A stretch of 64,000 nucleotides of DNA, taken from contig JAGPNK010000002.1 in assembly GCA_020746835.1 (NCBI GenBank), positions 310,001-374,000 on the forward strand, read 5' to 3'. A program made the translations under genes and the position numbers. The stretch comes from Stachybotrys elegans. Lineage: Eukaryota; Ascomycota; Sordariomycetes; Hypocreales; Stachybotryaceae. This document shows, piece after piece, positions 1-9,984 of this stretch. Under the pieces are notes generated by a model that saw nothing but the letters and a program-made list of their open reading frames with translations, searched no databases and was not told the origin of the DNA. Each line of letters begins with the position of its first letter. Positions within the stretch are counted from its first letter, which is position 1.

Positions 1-326
1 TGCTGAAGGCCCCGTCCAGGTGCGCTGCCAGCTGATCGCCGCTGCGGAGGAATTCGTGGCTTTACAAGAGAACCTAGATTAGACTGAAGAAGAACATTGG
101 CTGGGGCAGCTACTTACACTTTTACCTTGAGGTTGGAAGTCTTTCGACGCATCTCGGTTATACCGTCGACATATTCATTCATATCTTTCCGCTCCCCGTT
201 GAATATTTGATAGAACCTGGGCGTGAAGACTTTCTCCACGCATCCTCTTGCATGTTCAGGAGGGCCTGCCAGAACCATCTCCAATGCGGCCTGAAACCCT
301 TCGCGTGTTGATGTGTATTCGGACAT
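1..326 (-). CDS. SnoaL-like (NTF2-fold) protein, 3' end cut by window edge
   Basis: Two exons are visible: 326-118 and 59-1, separated by an intron with a GTAAGT donor at 117 and an acceptor AG at 61-60. Joined, the second exon continues with a Phe-Leu-Arg-Ser-Gly-Asp-Gln-Leu-Ala-Ala-His motif, which is typical of fungal SnoaL-like proteins. These are small alpha+beta-barrel proteins acting as cyclases, isomerases or of unknown role. The start at 326 (MSEYTSTREGF) is preferred over an upstream in-frame ATG at 353 because family members begin this way. The 3' end lies beyond base 1, so the substrate and full length cannot be judged. The family assignment rests on motif resemblance only. Confidence 0.6.
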
Positions 327-353
327 GGTAGCCGTAAGTCCAGTCAATGACAC

Positions 354-1054
354 GAGATTGTACTAATTCGTCGACAACGGCAGAGATAGATCTATTGCTG
401 GCTTCAATGTACCAGGGGGGATCATTGGAGGAGACGTGGATTAGAGGGAAAAGTCTGGCGCGGGGAAGAGCAACAAAGTAAGGTGGCATAGCCGGCTCAC
501 CAGCCCAGTCCTTCTAAATATAACGTTAATCTCGCTCTTCAATGAGTAATTAGTGCTGAGGTTAGGAAAGTCCGAATTGAGGTCGTCGAATATCTTCCTG
601 AGCGTGTAAGTGGGGAAAAGTTGGGAGTTTCTTAACTCCGGAATGACTGACCTGGAAAGAGAGATAGCTGGGAAACCCGTTAATATCACAATGATCACAG
701 CCACAAGACTCACGCCTTGCTCAATCTACTCTATTGTTCTGCTGGCTATTATCTAGTGATTTGATAGTCCGTGTCGTTAGAGGGGCGCGCTCGAACTCAC
801 TGATCTCTATCCCACTGGAGCATAGGATCAGGAATTCCCACATGTCTTACTGAACAAGGCGATGACCCCTTGCCCCTTTGCATAAAAGCAGCTGAACCTG
901 GCACGAGCCAGAAGATCCCTTGCCGCATCATAAATCGTGAAATGCCTGAAGCGAATCATGGAGTTGTGATTTTGACAAATGACCGGCCAGGATGGGATGT
1001 GAGCCATATATATTTCATTCTTGCAGCTGATTGAACAGCCCTACTTGATCTACT
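354..1054. other. Intergenic region with one degenerate repeat
   Basis: Short open frames occur here but none has family support. The only recognisable content is a copy of a repeat at about 755-846, listed separately. Confidence 0.5.
755..846 (+). repeat. Degenerate ~90-bp repeat, copy 1 of 4
   Basis: The stretch from GTGATTTGATAG through CGTTAGAGG and CTCACTGATCTCTATCCCACTGG to TTCCCACATGTC matches, on this strand, three other places in the window (27041-27144 on the same strand; 22930-23016 and 27875-27980 on the other). Conceptual translation gives a Leu-Glu-Leu-Thr-Asp-Leu-Tyr-Pro core shared with the others, interrupted here by a TAG. It may be a transposon end or a decayed exon. Confidence 0.55.
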
Positions 1055-1654
1055 TTATTTCTCCGTCACACTGAGGATGGCCGCAATCTCCTCCAGAGCC
1101 TTAAGGACTTCCTCCTTCTTGCCAGACTCTGCCCAGTCTTTCTGGGTTTGCTCTCCAAGGGTTCCGCTTACGCTGTGACCAATTTCGGCTGGCGCAAAAG
1201 GAAGCTTGACCTTGGTCTCAACAACCTTGAGCTTCATGATGAATTCGAGAAGCCAGCTGAAGTGCTCGTTGGCGCGGGCGCCTCCCTGTACGCCATAACT
1301 GATGACGGCAATAGGCTTGCCAGGCCACTCAGTGTAGAGGTAGTCGATGGCGTTCTTGGTTCCACCCGCCAAGCTTCCGTTGTATTCGGGGACAACAAAG
1401 ATGTATCCTTGGTAGGATGCGATGGCTGCGCTCCACTTCTTGGAGTGTTCATGCTCAAAAGGGGTTGTGGCGGATACGGAAGCCGGCATCACCGCCTCAT
1501 CAAAGACTGGGAGGTTGAAGTCCTTAATAGCGATGGCTTCGATCTCAACTCCAGAAGGGGTCTTTGACTTGAGAACATCATGGACCCAGCTGGTGACGCT
1601 GCTGCCCACCTGGGGACTTCGCAGGCTGCCGTTCACAAGAGCGATCTTGGCCAT
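1055..1654 (-). CDS. NADPH-dependent FMN reductase (flavodoxin-like)
   Basis: Single-exon gene of 199 residues, predicted cytosolic. The flavodoxin-like fold is supported by an N-terminal beta strand followed by the FMN phosphate loop (GSLRSPQVGSS, residues 9-19) and by the PEYNGSLAGGTKNAIDYL block near residues 98-115, where the family contacts the flavin ring. A Gly-Val-Gln-Gly-Gly segment follows. Members reduce FMN, quinones or azo compounds with NAD(P)H (LOT6/ArsH-like group). Length matches the family (about 190-210 residues). A TATATAA element lies about 120 bp upstream. The neighbouring genes are unrelated accessory enzymes, so a detoxification role is inference. Confidence 0.9.
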   Translation of the reverse strand: MAKIALVNGSLRSPQVGSSVTSWVHDVLKSKTPSGVEIEAIAIKDFNLPVFDEAVMPASVSATTPFEHEHSKKWSAAIASYQGYIFVVPEYNGSLAGGTKNAIDYLYTEWPGKPIAVISYGVQGGARANEHFSWLLEFIMKLKVVETKVKLPFAPAEIGHSVSGTLGEQTQKDWAESGKKEEVLKALEEIAAILSVTEK

Positions 1655-1769
1655 GGTTGGATATGTGTTTACTGGCGAAGGTGATGAGAAGTAACAAAAT
1701 GACGGTAGAAGCGTTCAATTGGAGATTGTAAAGGTAGAGAGGGGTGTAAGATGAAGGGTAAGGACAACC

Positions 1770-1778
1770 TTTATATAG
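1770..1778 (-). promoter_or_regulatory. TATA-like element of the FMN reductase gene
   Basis: CTATATAA on the minus strand, about 120 bp before the ATG at 1654, is a plausible core promoter element. Confidence 0.4.
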
Positions 1779-3034
1779 ACTTGGCTCACACATCCGTAAG
1801 CACTACCCTCCTCTACTGCTTCCATGTCCATTCAGCAAGCAAAGGTGGATAAAGCCGCGTATGAATCACCTGAGGACTTACGTATGTGTGAGCTTCTTCA
1901 GGTAGACGGTAAACCACAGGGTCTGATCCAATCCTTTCATCATATCGTACCGCCAGGACCCATTCAAAGCTGTACTTCGGGGGCGTGAGTGAATGGGGCA
2001 GAGCGAAACGAGAAGGACCCGAGCGGTAACAAAACCGATTGGGGCTGTTGGCTATGATCTGAACATGAAAGCAGTAATTTTGCGCGCCCATCCCTGTATG
2101 AGGAATTTGTAAGCGATCCTTGGAACAGTAGTTTGTATCGACCTCGCATAGAGCGACTTTCTATTGGCTCAATTCAGTTTGCGCGTGCCTCGACAGGAAA
2201 GCGAGTGGCGTTTCAACTTACCGACTCGCGACCAGCGACCCGCCATTGGCCAAGATGTACGTCGTTGAACACGCCATTGCAATGCCCTTGGACGAAATCA
2301 TTCAGAGATAAGTTGCCGAGCTATTGTTCTCCGCCAAGCAGCCAGCAAGCACAACGACCCCGCAGACAACCTCATGCTTCAAACCCTCACCGACTCCTCA
2401 AACCTGAGCTTTCATGGGCTGAGGCGACGCTATACTCTCAACACAATATCCCTCCATCCTACTTGTCGCAATTACCGAATGAACGAGGATTAGAAGTTGT
2501 TTTTCCTGTGCATATGCGCAAGGCGTTGAAGCTCCCTGGCCACTTCACTATTTACTTTTGAGAAGTGCTCTTCATATGGAGGCAACTCTGAATCATTCTA
2601 CGATGGCTGGTCAACCGTATCGGGTAATACTAGCGGTGGATCTAGGATATTGGCCAGCCTCTGCAATAATTCGAATTCCTCATCAGAGCACGACGTGTAA
2701 ACACGCAGGAGTATGACGTGTAGCTGTGGTGGCCCTCATATTGTGCAGAATGCAATTTCAGGAATGCCGGGCTGGAGAAGTTGTTGAACCGGCTGATGGC
2801 TCTGAGTGTGTACGTTGTGATTGATTGAACTGCCTGTCCTTGATCCCGCCCCTTGTTTCCAGGGCTTTCTGTGGGATTCTTTGACCCGAAGCTTAGACTA
2901 GTTGCATGATACACGTTTATCCATCCTGTAGTTCCTTTTGGCGTTTTTCAGCTCACATTTCGTCCCTGCCTGTAATATGCTTGCGCTTGACCGCAGCGCG
3001 GTTTGGCAGTAGAGAGATACTTTGGAGTCTACCG
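1779..3034. other. Intergenic region, no supported gene
   Basis: Open frames such as 2133-2561 (+) are Arg/Pro/Ser-rich and resemble no family I recognise. Around 2255-2510 a few codon stretches look weakly protein-like but are split by stops. Nothing else is supported. Confidence 0.45.
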
Positions 3035-3876
3035 TTAAGCACCGGTTGGAACCACAGTGCCGTTCTCAACAGCACCTTGGTGAGCCTGTATAAGGACATT
3101 GAACGGCGGCATGTACTGGCTTAGGAAGGGGAAGATCTCTCTAGCTCCCGGTGTGTTGCGCCAGTCGCGGGTCAGTTCACCGATTATGGCGAACGCGCTC
3201 ATGAGTTGAACCCCGGAAGCCGCCATGCGATCGTTGGAGATGTTGCGGATCAGCTCGCTGGTGGTGCCTGACGCCTCGACATTGGCAAAAACTTCGTACC
3301 CAGCCTCGCGCATCGAGAGCGCCAAGTATGCCGTGCAACCCTCGGTCACGATGCCGCCGATGATGAATTGCTTCTTGCCAGTGGCCTCCACGGCCCTGCG
3401 GAATTCTTCGTTGTCCCATGCGTTGATCTCGCCGTCGCGCCGGATGAATGTCGCGTTGGGGTTCAACTCGACAATCTCCCTGAGCATGGGGCCGGTAGGA
3501 CCCGACTCGGTCGACGTAGTCATGATAATGGGCAGATCGAAGGCAGTGCCGATGGCGGCGTGCAGCATCACCTGGTGGTAGAATTGGGTTGTGTCGAAAT
3601 CATGGACAAGGGTGAACAGGCCCGCCTGGTGGTCAACAATCAGGACGGCCTATGGGAAGCGGCCAAGCATATGTCAGCATTCATTCTCAAGTCAAAGAGA
3701 GGCGCCTCCATACCGCATCCTCTCTAATAAGTCTTGTGTACTTGGGGCCTTCTGGATAGTTAGCTAATTGAGTCACAAAGACTTGGTAAGTAGTGCTTAA
3801 CGAGGGCCTTACCTGGGGTCTGCGCAGACGCAACCATAGAGCAGACGCCCAAAGCGAAGAAGGAGCTGAGTTTCAT
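3035..3876 (-). CDS. Isochorismatase-family hydrolase with signal peptide
   Basis: Three exons: 3876-3813, 3751-3714 and 3649-3035, giving 238 residues in one frame. Exon 1 encodes a signal peptide (MKLSSFFALGVCSMVASA, cleavage likely before Gln-Thr-Pro), so the enzyme should be secreted or vesicular. The mature part starts with the isochorismatase core: AVLIVDHQAGLF with the catalytic Asp, then INAWDNEEF, and GGIVTEGCTAYLAL with the catalytic Cys. The order and the closing DRMAASGVQLMS...DWRN block match YcaC-type amidohydrolases. Most fungal relatives are cytosolic, so the secretion signal is the odd feature. The substrate is unknown; the family cleaves amides or isochorismate-like compounds. 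Confidence 0.88.
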
Positions 3877-4020
3877 GTTTGCAGATTGCGGCTGTAGGAG
3901 TATTTAGAGTCTGGTATATAAGTCGTGGTGATGAGATGAAGCGAGCTGGAGACTGGTGAAGAGCTTCGTCCAAATGTCATGCGACCTCATGACCATATTT
4001 ATACTTCTTCAACTTCTAGG

Positions 4021-5130
4021 TCACTATTCATTGTTGCAACTCCCGACCACACAGTACCGCAAGATTTTCACGGAACCAGATGGCGGCGAGACTACCGTGC
4101 CCAGAGAACCCTGCGTCTCGTAGAAGTACAATATTGTCTCTGTGTAGTTTGTACTTGCGCTGGCTCCAGGATCCCTTGGCTCTACCGAATTAGGATAGAA
4201 GCCGCGACGATACGATGCAAAGCTACATCCCCGCTTTGCAACATACCATTGGATGGAGGACTGCATTTCCAGGATTTCCGTGAAATGCACGTGCTCGCCA
4301 TTGCCAGCAAGCTCGCCGAAAGGTCCATTCTTGGTCTGAAATGTAAGTTCTTGGCAAATTACATTGGGTTGGTACTCCGCAATCAAGGAAATCATGACAG
4401 AGCAAATTCTTGTACAAGACACTGTAGCGTTTCCTGTAAATCGCTTCCTGCAACTAAGTTCATCAATCTGGCTGCTAAGAGGGCCCGGCCTTGAGGACAA
4501 TATTAAATAAGTTCCGCATATTTTCTAGGCTGTAGATCGTAAGATATAATCCAATCCTCCGCAGTCCCCAGATAGAGATTGTAATTGGGAAATGACCGGT
4601 CTACGACCATTGGGTCCTTCAATTGTCACAAGGTCTCGGCAGAAATTGCCAAAGGCAAGTTCTTCCATAGCAAGATGCGATAATGTCCATCTAATGGATG
4701 GGTAGCAATCACATCGACACTGCGTACCCCCCTACATCATAGTTCGCAAGACTTACATATTATACAACACCATTCCACATTACTTGGCGCTTTTATTATA
4801 CTGGGACTGATATCCGGAGCCATCTTCTGAGCCGATGGGGGATGTTGTTTTGGATGGTAGTGTAGATTTTCTATACTTGAACGAGCTGTTTTCCATCGAT
4901 CTAGTCCATGAATATGATAGCTGGATTTGCACCAGTCTGGGCAAAGTTTGGAAAACCTCGAGGAAATGGTAGACTGATCTTTTGCCAAACACAAGCTGCA
5001 TTGAAGTAACTTCGCTGGCAATATTTGCTGCAATCTGCTCGATCACAGCTTACGCATCTCATCGCCACACAGTTGAGAGAATTCGGTTGCCAAGTCGCTT
5101 GAAGTGTGAAAACATTTCGCCTGTGACCCA
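4021..5130 (-). pseudogene. Decayed coding remnant, family not recognised
   Basis: On the minus strand several protein-like segments lie in different frames. A Cys-rich start (CVSCDRADCSKYC) lies near 5060-5020. A segment around 4610-4380 includes LYLGTAEDWI, a Leu-Gln-Pro-Arg-Lys-Tyr run and ALLAARLMNLVAG. A 158-codon open frame spans 4500-4024. They are separated by isolated TAA/TAG codons where glutamine codons would fit, and by frame changes. This looks like one gene that accumulated nonsense mutations, possibly by C-to-T change. The Cys-rich start vaguely recalls a MYND-type finger, but spacing does not fit well. Function unknown. Confidence 0.35.
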
Positions 5131-5864
5131 ATCTACGGACGGACAGCTGGACTGAGATGCCACCGTGCGAGTGATAGATGAGGTACTATAAGGCGGGGTA
5201 CGATGGAATTAAAAGTAGGGGGGTAAGAGGAAGATAGAACTACAAATCATGAATGGTTATGCCCAACCCAGATAACAGGTGACCTATAGTATAATATCCA
5301 GATGCCAATACTCGCGTCGGAAACGCGACTAACATGGGCTTCTTGTGGTCGGGGTGCAAGACCATTTAACTCAACCGATCCCAACTAAGGTTGCCCTATG
5401 TATAAATGCACGAGTCAACCATACCACTGACTCAGCGATTGGCTCTGGCATACCGGGACCTCGTGCTAAGTAAAGCAATCTGGAATGACAGGCCCTAAGT
5501 CCGGCAGGGCAGTGGGCGGCACCTCAGATGGTTAAGTCCATTAAGTCCGGTGATGGCCTCGTATCGGGAATACCCCTCAGCTCTGCGACTCATACTTACT
5601 CGAGGGCTGAGTCCGGGTATACCAACTTTGGTGTGGTGGGCATGGACTGAGTTGGTACATGTCACAGAACCAACAGATAACACTCGCAAGGGGACACCTT
5701 TATCTGGGGTCACGCTATAAATATGTCTCTCTAGCAGCTGGGAGTCAGCACCCAAGCAGCCTGACAGTGATATTTCCCATCTCTACAGCCCCCTATCAGT
5801 CCAGGCCCGTTTCCATACCAATCTTCAAATACATCCCTCCATAGCATATCAAATCCATTTAGTC
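5131..5864. promoter_or_regulatory. Upstream region of the aldo-keto reductase gene
   Basis: No supported gene. A TATAAATA element at 5716-5723 lies about 142 bp before the ATG at 5865 and is followed by a pyrimidine-rich leader, as expected for a fungal promoter. Confidence 0.4.
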
Positions 5865-7086
5865 ATGAGTCTTGGAAGAGCGGCACCTACTGCCGTCGCT
5901 GGCAAGGCCGTCGGCCCCGTTGGCTTCGGTATGCTGGGTAGGTTTGCATACTTGCCGCCCATTTACCGAGACGCTGCACTGACACTCCGTTCATTGCTAC
6001 CCAGGATTGACGAAGCCATGGGCACCCGTTGAATATCCCGAGGCTGCCCATGTCCTGAAGACGGCACTTCAACATGGCGCTAATATGTGGAATGGTGTAA
6101 GTGAAGCACCAGCCATTTATCCAACAAGGCCCTCTCGTTGCTCCGTCCAGCCCTAAGAGATGTCTAAGAGCTGACCCATCTCTCTTCTTACCCACCAGGG
6201 TATCCATTATGGTACTCCCCAGGCGAATTCTCTCCACCTCGTCAAATACTACTTCGAAAAATACCCTGAAGATGCCGACAAAGTTGTGTTGAGCATCAAG
6301 GGCGCCTTTGACATAAGGGCAGGGCCCAATGGCAGCCCAGAGGGTATCCGCGCTTCTGTCGAGGAGGCCCTCAAAGTCCTCGACGGCAAGAAGAAAATCG
6401 ACATATTCGAGTGTGCCCGCGTTGATCCAGCTGTTCCCGTCGAGACGTCGATCCAGACCCTTGCTGAGCTGGTTCAAGAGGGCAAGATTGGTGGCATCGG
6501 CTTGAGCGAGGTTGGCGCCAGCACTATTCGCAAGGCGCACGCGGTTCACCCCATCTCGGCCGTAGAGATTGAGCTCAGTTTGTTCACTCCGGACCCGCTC
6601 ACCAATGGGATCTCGGATACCTGTGAAGAATGTAAGTTGACAGTGTCTGCTCATCCTACTACCTGTGCAGAAGCCATTGACCAACGATGTACAGTGGGTA
6701 TCCCAGTCGTCGGATACTGTCCCATCAGCCGCGGTTGGCTTACGGGCGAGTTCCGCAAGCTGGAAGACCTGTCTGAGAACGACTTCCGTCGAATGTTGCC
6801 ACGGTTCCAGCCTGATGTGTTCGACCAGAACTTCAAGCTTGTCGAGGCTGTTGAGAAGATAGCCAAGCGGAAAGGCGTCACTACTGCCCAGGTGGCTATC
6901 AGCTGGGTCTGCCACCAAGGCGCAATTCCCATCCCTGGGTCTGTTAGGGAGAGCCGTGTCATCGAGAACTGTACGGTGGCTCCCTTGACAGATGATGACT
7001 TGGCTGAACTGAAGAGCATTATTGAAACACTGCCTATCGTTGGTCAACGCTATGGCGGCGGTCAAGAGAAGCTTCTGAACGCTTAA
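5865..7086 (+). CDS. Aldo-keto reductase, pyridoxal reductase type
   Basis: Four exons: 5865-5937, 6005-6096, 6199-6631 and 6695-7086, coding for 329 residues. The protein opens with the family's VGPVGFGMLGLT strand and the NGGIHYGTP segment (Asp/Tyr pocket region; the catalytic-type Tyr sits in HYGTP). It continues with a TIM-barrel sequence including VVLSIKGAF and a C-terminal PIPGSVRESRVIENC, the NADPH adenosine phosphate loop. The pattern matches fungal Plr1-like pyridoxine 4-dehydrogenases, which interconvert pyridoxal and pyridoxine. The last intron (6632-6694) is 63 nt and free of stops in frame, but removing it restores the expected CEELGIPVVGY. The next two genes lie on the same strand and are also redox enzymes. 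Confidence 0.9.
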
Positions 7087-7545
7087 GTAGGCTAGATGTC
7101 ATAGCATCTGGCTGGTCGGTTGGTGATACTACACAGATGCACAGATATGGGCAATGCACCCACCTGCGTAGTAGACCATTCTTCTCATTTAAACAGTTCC
7201 TACAGGCTCTATATTCCAATGTGACAAATAGCGATAGTCAACTGTTGCGTTTCCTGCTAGGCTGGGTGGTCTCAATCCTACAGCTTGATGGTGTGGTACT
7301 AAGCCACGGGGTCCTAACATCGAGCGATCCCTAGAGCAAGCCCAAGTTCTGGCAATCGCTCCGCCACGAATATGGCGAGCCGTGCCGTGGGCAATTACGT
7401 CAGGCAGTGAGTAGTCTTTTCATTCTCTTCTTCTCAACTCCTGCTCCTAGCAACGCACTCACCTTTTCAACAACGCAATTGCCGTCACCGAAGGCACTCT
7501 ACTTCCTCCGCTAACTTGACATTCCACGTCATTTGCAGAGCCGAC

Positions 7546-8682
7546 ATGTCGCAGCGGCCTGTCAGAATCATCGGGGCAGGCATCGGAGGCCTGACGCTTG
7601 CTCGATGCCTACTTCAACACGGGGTTCCCGCGGTCGTGTATGAGAGAATGCCTCCGACTGCCCGCCACTCGCACGGTGTCACACTCCATCCAGTATCCTA
7701 CAAGCCACTGCTGGATGTGCTTAGCTTGGATGAATGGACCTTTCGGCGTCGCGTCGCTGTGGATGGGTCGCTTGGCGGAAGCGGTGATATCGACCCCAAG
7801 TCCATTGTTCTCGCCGATAGCCTCAGCTCCACCTCATTTCGGGCCCATCGCGGGAAGTTGGAGAAATTGCTTCGCGAGGGCGTCGACGTTCGATGGGAAC
7901 ATGCTCTCGATGGGATCGAGGAGACCTCCTCAGGCATGGCTCTCCGCCTACAGAATGGGCAGAAAATCGAGAGCGCCTGCATTATTGGGGTTGACGGGCC
8001 ACATTCGAACACGCGCAAATCTCTCTCTCCAGGTACATTATTGAATGTTCTTCCCTTCGTTGCATTCAACGGTAAGAGACGCTTCAACCGAGAGCTTTTC
8101 GACAACGCGTACGCGCCAGCCATGGGAGATTCAACTGTTGTTGAGTTGAAGCATGGGGACGTAGTTCTTAATGTATCCATCAACGAGCGACAGGGGGGCA
8201 TTGTGGACATCGGCTGGGTATATTCACGACCAGCCAAAGGCTCTTCTGATCCTCTACACAAGCCCAACCGCCCAGTTTCAGGGGCCACAGATATTCCTGA
8301 AGAGTTCTATAACGAAGTAGAAGCTCTTCCGCCTCTCCCACAGCCGTTCAAAGAGGTATTCGATGCCGATAAACTGAGGTCTGAGCGCGTCCTGCACTGG
8401 CTCATGCGGACCGTCATTGTACACCGCCAGGAGCTTGACCAGCTGGCTTCCAAGGGGGCTTTCTTTATGGGCGACTCGGTCCACGCAGAGCCCATCCTGG
8501 GTGGACAAGGTGCAAACAACGCCATCATCGACGGCATCGAGCTCGCCAAGTGTCTCTCCACCTCTGGCGTGGATGGAATACCATCGTGGTACCAGTCGCG
8601 CTACTCCGCGTGGGAGAACGGCGTTAAGAGGAGTGAGGATGCCATTGCTGAGATGCACAAAGTGCGGGAGTCATTAGGTTAG
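7546..8682 (+). CDS. FAD-dependent monooxygenase (PHBH-type)
   Basis: Intronless, 378 residues from the ATG at 7546 (MSQRPVRIIGAGIGGL). An upstream in-frame ATG at 7516 would only add ten residues before the FAD fold. The GxGxxG dinucleotide motif is at the N terminus, the CIIGVDGPHSNTR DG motif is mid-protein, and the FFMGDSVHAEPILGGQGAN GD motif is near residue 307, all in the usual order for FAD_binding_3 flavoprotein hydroxylases. No membrane segment is evident. The substrate is likely a small aromatic or polyketide-like compound, by family. It lies between an aldo-keto reductase and a DUF1772 membrane protein on the same strand, a plausible but unproven small tailoring group. Confidence 0.9.
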   Translation: MSQRPVRIIGAGIGGLTLARCLLQHGVPAVVYERMPPTARHSHGVTLHPVSYKPLLDVLSLDEWTFRRRVAVDGSLGGSGDIDPKSIVLADSLSSTSFRAHRGKLEKLLREGVDVRWEHALDGIEETSSGMALRLQNGQKIESACIIGVDGPHSNTRKSLSPGTLLNVLPFVAFNGKRRFNRELFDNAYAPAMGDSTVVELKHGDVVLNVSINERQGGIVDIGWVYSRPAKGSSDPLHKPNRPVSGATDIPEEFYNEVEALPPLPQPFKEVFDADKLRSERVLHWLMRTVIVHRQELDQLASKGAFFMGDSVHAEPILGGQGANNAIIDGIELAKCLSTSGVDGIPSWYQSRYSAWENGVKRSEDAIAEMHKVRESLG

Positions 8683-9438
8683 CCGTTGCGTTGTCATGTG
8701 AAGGTTTTAGGCCAGTTGCATGCAGTTCACTGAGAAGGTTATAGGACAAAATACTAGGTAAGTCACTCCGTCAACTTTTATTCGTGAATTTTGTTAACCA
8801 TACAGCGGTTGGTGGAGGAAGGCATACTCAAGGGCAGGAAGTCATATCACTGGCAAAATGCTACAAGGAAGGGCAGAACAGACAATGTATATCAGGTGGT
8901 TGGCTTGTGACATCATAGCCACCCAAATCATGAGCTTTGGTCCTCGTGACTCAGCCAGTCAGCTAGCTCTTGAAGATAGTGGTTGTTGTCATCCCCTACG
9001 TTTAGGACTGCTTTGGTTGCCGGGGCACTGGGCGCCTTTACCCCCTCGGACTGCATACTTTTCATTCTCAGATAACGTAATGAGTCTATGTAAGCCCAAT
9101 ACCAATCGCTCCCCAGAACGTCCTAAATAGAAGGGGCTAGAAGGGGACAGCCAGCTTTATCAAGCGCAATTTTCACGCCTAGTCCCAGTAGTTGGTCTGA
9201 CAACCCAGCTGCCTACCCACCAATTGGACAGTGTACGCATTCCATCCGCCCACTTAGAGAAACGATCCACAGGGTAAAGTTCTAAGTGGATCGCCGCCTT
9301 CGGGCTACGGTGTTTGGATGAAATGCCGAGTAGCCGGACTTTCCGCCATTCATCACTGACTATATCTGACTACAACCCCAGTGGCACATTGCATGCAAGA
9401 ACAAGACAACAAACACAGTCAACGTCAAATAGCCCACC
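8683..9438 (+). promoter_or_regulatory. Intergenic region, 3' end of monooxygenase and promoter of DUF1772 gene
   Basis: No supported gene. The ORF-like stretch at 8858-9130 shows no family resemblance. Confidence 0.4.
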
Positions 9439-9984
9439 ATGTCTACCGCTGTTTCAGCCTCGGCCCTCTTGTCAGGGTCCTTCCTCTCCGGTAAGTTGAG
9501 CTACCCTAGAAGATATGCCGGCTTGAAACAGAAATAACAAGAATCTCCAGGAGCTATGGCCTGCATGTCAATCGTCACCGTCCCGGTTCTCCTAGACACA
9601 ATCCCAACCGCTCCACAGCTTTTCCAGTCCTGGGCTCGTTTGTATCACTACGGCCACATACTTGGTCCTACCGGCGCGCTTGGCACCTTGGGTCTTTGGA
9701 TGTATGCGGCGGCACAGCGGCGGGCTGCAGAGAAGTCATGGCGTGCGTTCGCCTTGGCTGGGGTCATGACAATTAGTATAGTCCCCTTCACCATATTTGT
9801 CATGGTGCCCACCAATAACGAGCTGTTTCGGCTCAAGGCACTCGGCTCAGAGCTCGGTAACGTAACCCTTGCCAATGGCAGGAATGTAGTTACCAAGTGG
9901 GCGTGGATGCACTTGGCGCGCTCGGCTCTCCCCTTGATAGGGACTATCATAGGAGCTTTTGCAGTGTTTGGAGACCGTGCATGA
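9439..9984 (+). CDS. DUF1772 membrane protein (anthrone-oxygenase-like)
   Basis: Two exons, 9439-9490 and 9551-9984, 161 residues. The intron has a GTAAGT donor and CTCCAG acceptor, and splicing gives LSGSFLSGAMACMSIV, the usual start of this family. Four hydrophobic helices can be seen (about residues 5-35, 55-75, 83-105, 135-157), with the Asn-Asn pair of VPTNNELF after helix three and the WAWMHLARS motif before helix four. DUF1772 includes noranthrone/anthrone monooxygenases of fungal aromatic polyketide pathways, but many members are uncharacterised. No polyketide synthase is in the window, so a pathway role is only suggested by the adjacent monooxygenase. Confidence 0.85.

Noticed and set aside
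2133..2561. 142-codon plus-strand frame
   Set aside because: Low-complexity Arg/Pro/Ser composition and no signal peptide or family resemblance.
5887..7065. 392-codon open frame on the minus strand
   Set aside because: Antisense to the aldo-keto reductase exons; it runs across introns whose splice sites restore a conserved plus-strand protein.
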